DNA from: Actinomadura fibrosa
GTDB taxonomy: Bacteria; Actinomycetota; Actinomycetes; Streptosporangiales; Streptosporangiaceae
Reading direction: 5' to 3'
NCBI RefSeq assembly: GCF_900659615.1
Contig: NZ_CAACUY010000085.1
Span: 1-33,953, forward strand
Length of the DNA stretch: 33,953 nucleotides
The position numbers and the translations under genes are program-made. The notes beneath the pieces were generated by a model. That model did not search any database, was not told the origin of the DNA, and saw only the letters and a list, made by a program, of their open reading frames with translations. Positions within the stretch are counted from its first letter, which is position 1. The number at the start of each line of letters is the position of its first letter. This document shows positions 33,440 to 33,953 of this stretch, one piece after another.

Positions 33440-33953
33440 GTGACCGATCTGCGTACGCCGCCGGTCAACGGCGGCGATCTCTTCTCCGAACGCGCTCGCC
33501 AGTACGCCATCGAGAAGCCCCTGCAGCGGATCCACATCCTGGAGGCCGGTTGCGGCTGGGGTACGGGGCTGAACCTCGGCGACCTGGAGTGCCAGGTGAC
33601 GGGCGTCGATACCGACACCCCCGAGCTGCGGGCCCACACCTGCGAACGGCCCGACCTGGACACCTGGCACCTGGGCGACCTGCGCACGGTGCCGATGCCG
33701 CCGCGCGCCTTCGACGTGGTCCACGCGTCCTACCTCATCGAGCGCGCCCCGCACGCCGAACTGGTGCTCGACCGGTTCGTGGCCGCGCTGAAACCGGGCG
33801 GGCTGCTGCTCGTCCACCTGCGGGACCGCAACAGCGCCTTCGGCTTCCTCGACCGCAAGCTGCCGCGCTGGCTCCGCGCGCCGGGCCGCAGGCGCCGCGC
33901 CAAGCCCCCGCGTGCGCCGCGGGCGACGGCGCGGGGCTCGACGCGGGGCTCAG
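33440..33953 (+). CDS. Class I SAM-dependent methyltransferase (3' end cut off by window edge)
   Basis: The visible 171 residues start at a GTG and run off the right edge. Motif I is HILEAGCGWGTGLNL (32-46), followed by an acidic ribose-binding residue in VTGVDTDT (D57), HLGDLRTVPMPPRAFDVVHASYLIE with motif II-like spacing, and LKPGGLLLVHLRD (motif III). This is a Methyltransf_11/25-type fold; the acceptor cannot be told. The last 30 visible residues are Arg/Pro/Ala-rich. The start GTG has a poor ribosome site and no earlier in-frame start is near. It diverges from the CDP-alcohol operon and could serve the same pathway. Confidence 0.85.
   Translation, partial: MTDLRTPPVNGGDLFSERARQYAIEKPLQRIHILEAGCGWGTGLNLGDLECQVTGVDTDTPELRAHTCERPDLDTWHLGDLRTVPMPPRAFDVVHASYLIERAPHAELVLDRFVAALKPGGLLLVHLRDRNSAFGFLDRKLPRWLRAPGRRRRAKPPRAPRATARGSTRGS

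Overview
The window is a stretch of very GC-rich actinobacterial chromosome. Supporting signs are strong GC bias at third codon positions, GTG and TTG starts, GGAGG ribosome binding sites, and GC-rich terminator hairpins that mostly lack U-tracts. Also typical are actinobacterial families (DUF222/HNH, DUF2510, DUF4287, DUF501, UdgB). A filamentous actinomycete such as a Thermomonosporaceae/Actinomadura-like organism fits, but that is inference from gene content. No phage genes, insertion sequences or CRISPR array were found.

Left third (1-13.4 kb). The 5' part of a DUF222/HNH gene runs off the left edge. It is followed by a small lipoprotein gene and cystathionine beta-synthase, all on the minus strand. 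Diverging from cbs are a membrane-anchored SGNH hydrolase and a beta-propeller lipoprotein. Then come a thiolase with a candidate operator in its promoter and a DUF4287 protein convergent with a Bax-inhibitor-1 membrane protein. Next, on the minus strand, are an unusual tRNA gene, a divergent CFA-synthase-like methyltransferase, a type II NADH dehydrogenase and a family 5 uracil-DNA glycosylase. A DUF2510 protein lies on the plus strand.

Middle and right (13.4-31.3 kb). The minus strand carries the conserved actinobacterial block mfd - SurA-like lipoprotein - mazG ... eno - FtsB/DivIC - DUF501 - ppx, the order known from M. tuberculosis Rv1020-Rv1026. Here the block is split between mazG and eno by about 9 kb. 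The inserted stretch holds an SsuABC-type ABC importer operon and an orphan sensor histidine kinase on the plus strand, and a TPR protein, a small coiled-coil protein, a quinone-oxidoreductase-like enzyme and a class A penicillin-binding protein with PASTA domain on the minus strand.

Right end (31.5-33.95 kb). A tightly overlapping three-gene minus-strand operon encodes two HxGH nucleotidyltransferases flanking a CDP-alcohol phosphatidyltransferase. A SAM methyltransferase diverges from it and runs off the edge. This looks like a head-group activation and transfer module for a lipid or surface polymer, and with the odd tRNA it is the most interesting part of the window.

Most of the window is housekeeping or ordinary accessory sequence. 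The points most worth checking are the non-canonical tRNA (UAA by position, short variable loop, C33), the CDP-alcohol operon whose second nucleotidyltransferase has lost family motifs, the CFA-like enzyme lacking the expected catalytic motifs, and the histidine kinase whose strong Shine-Dalgarno has no in-frame canonical start behind it.
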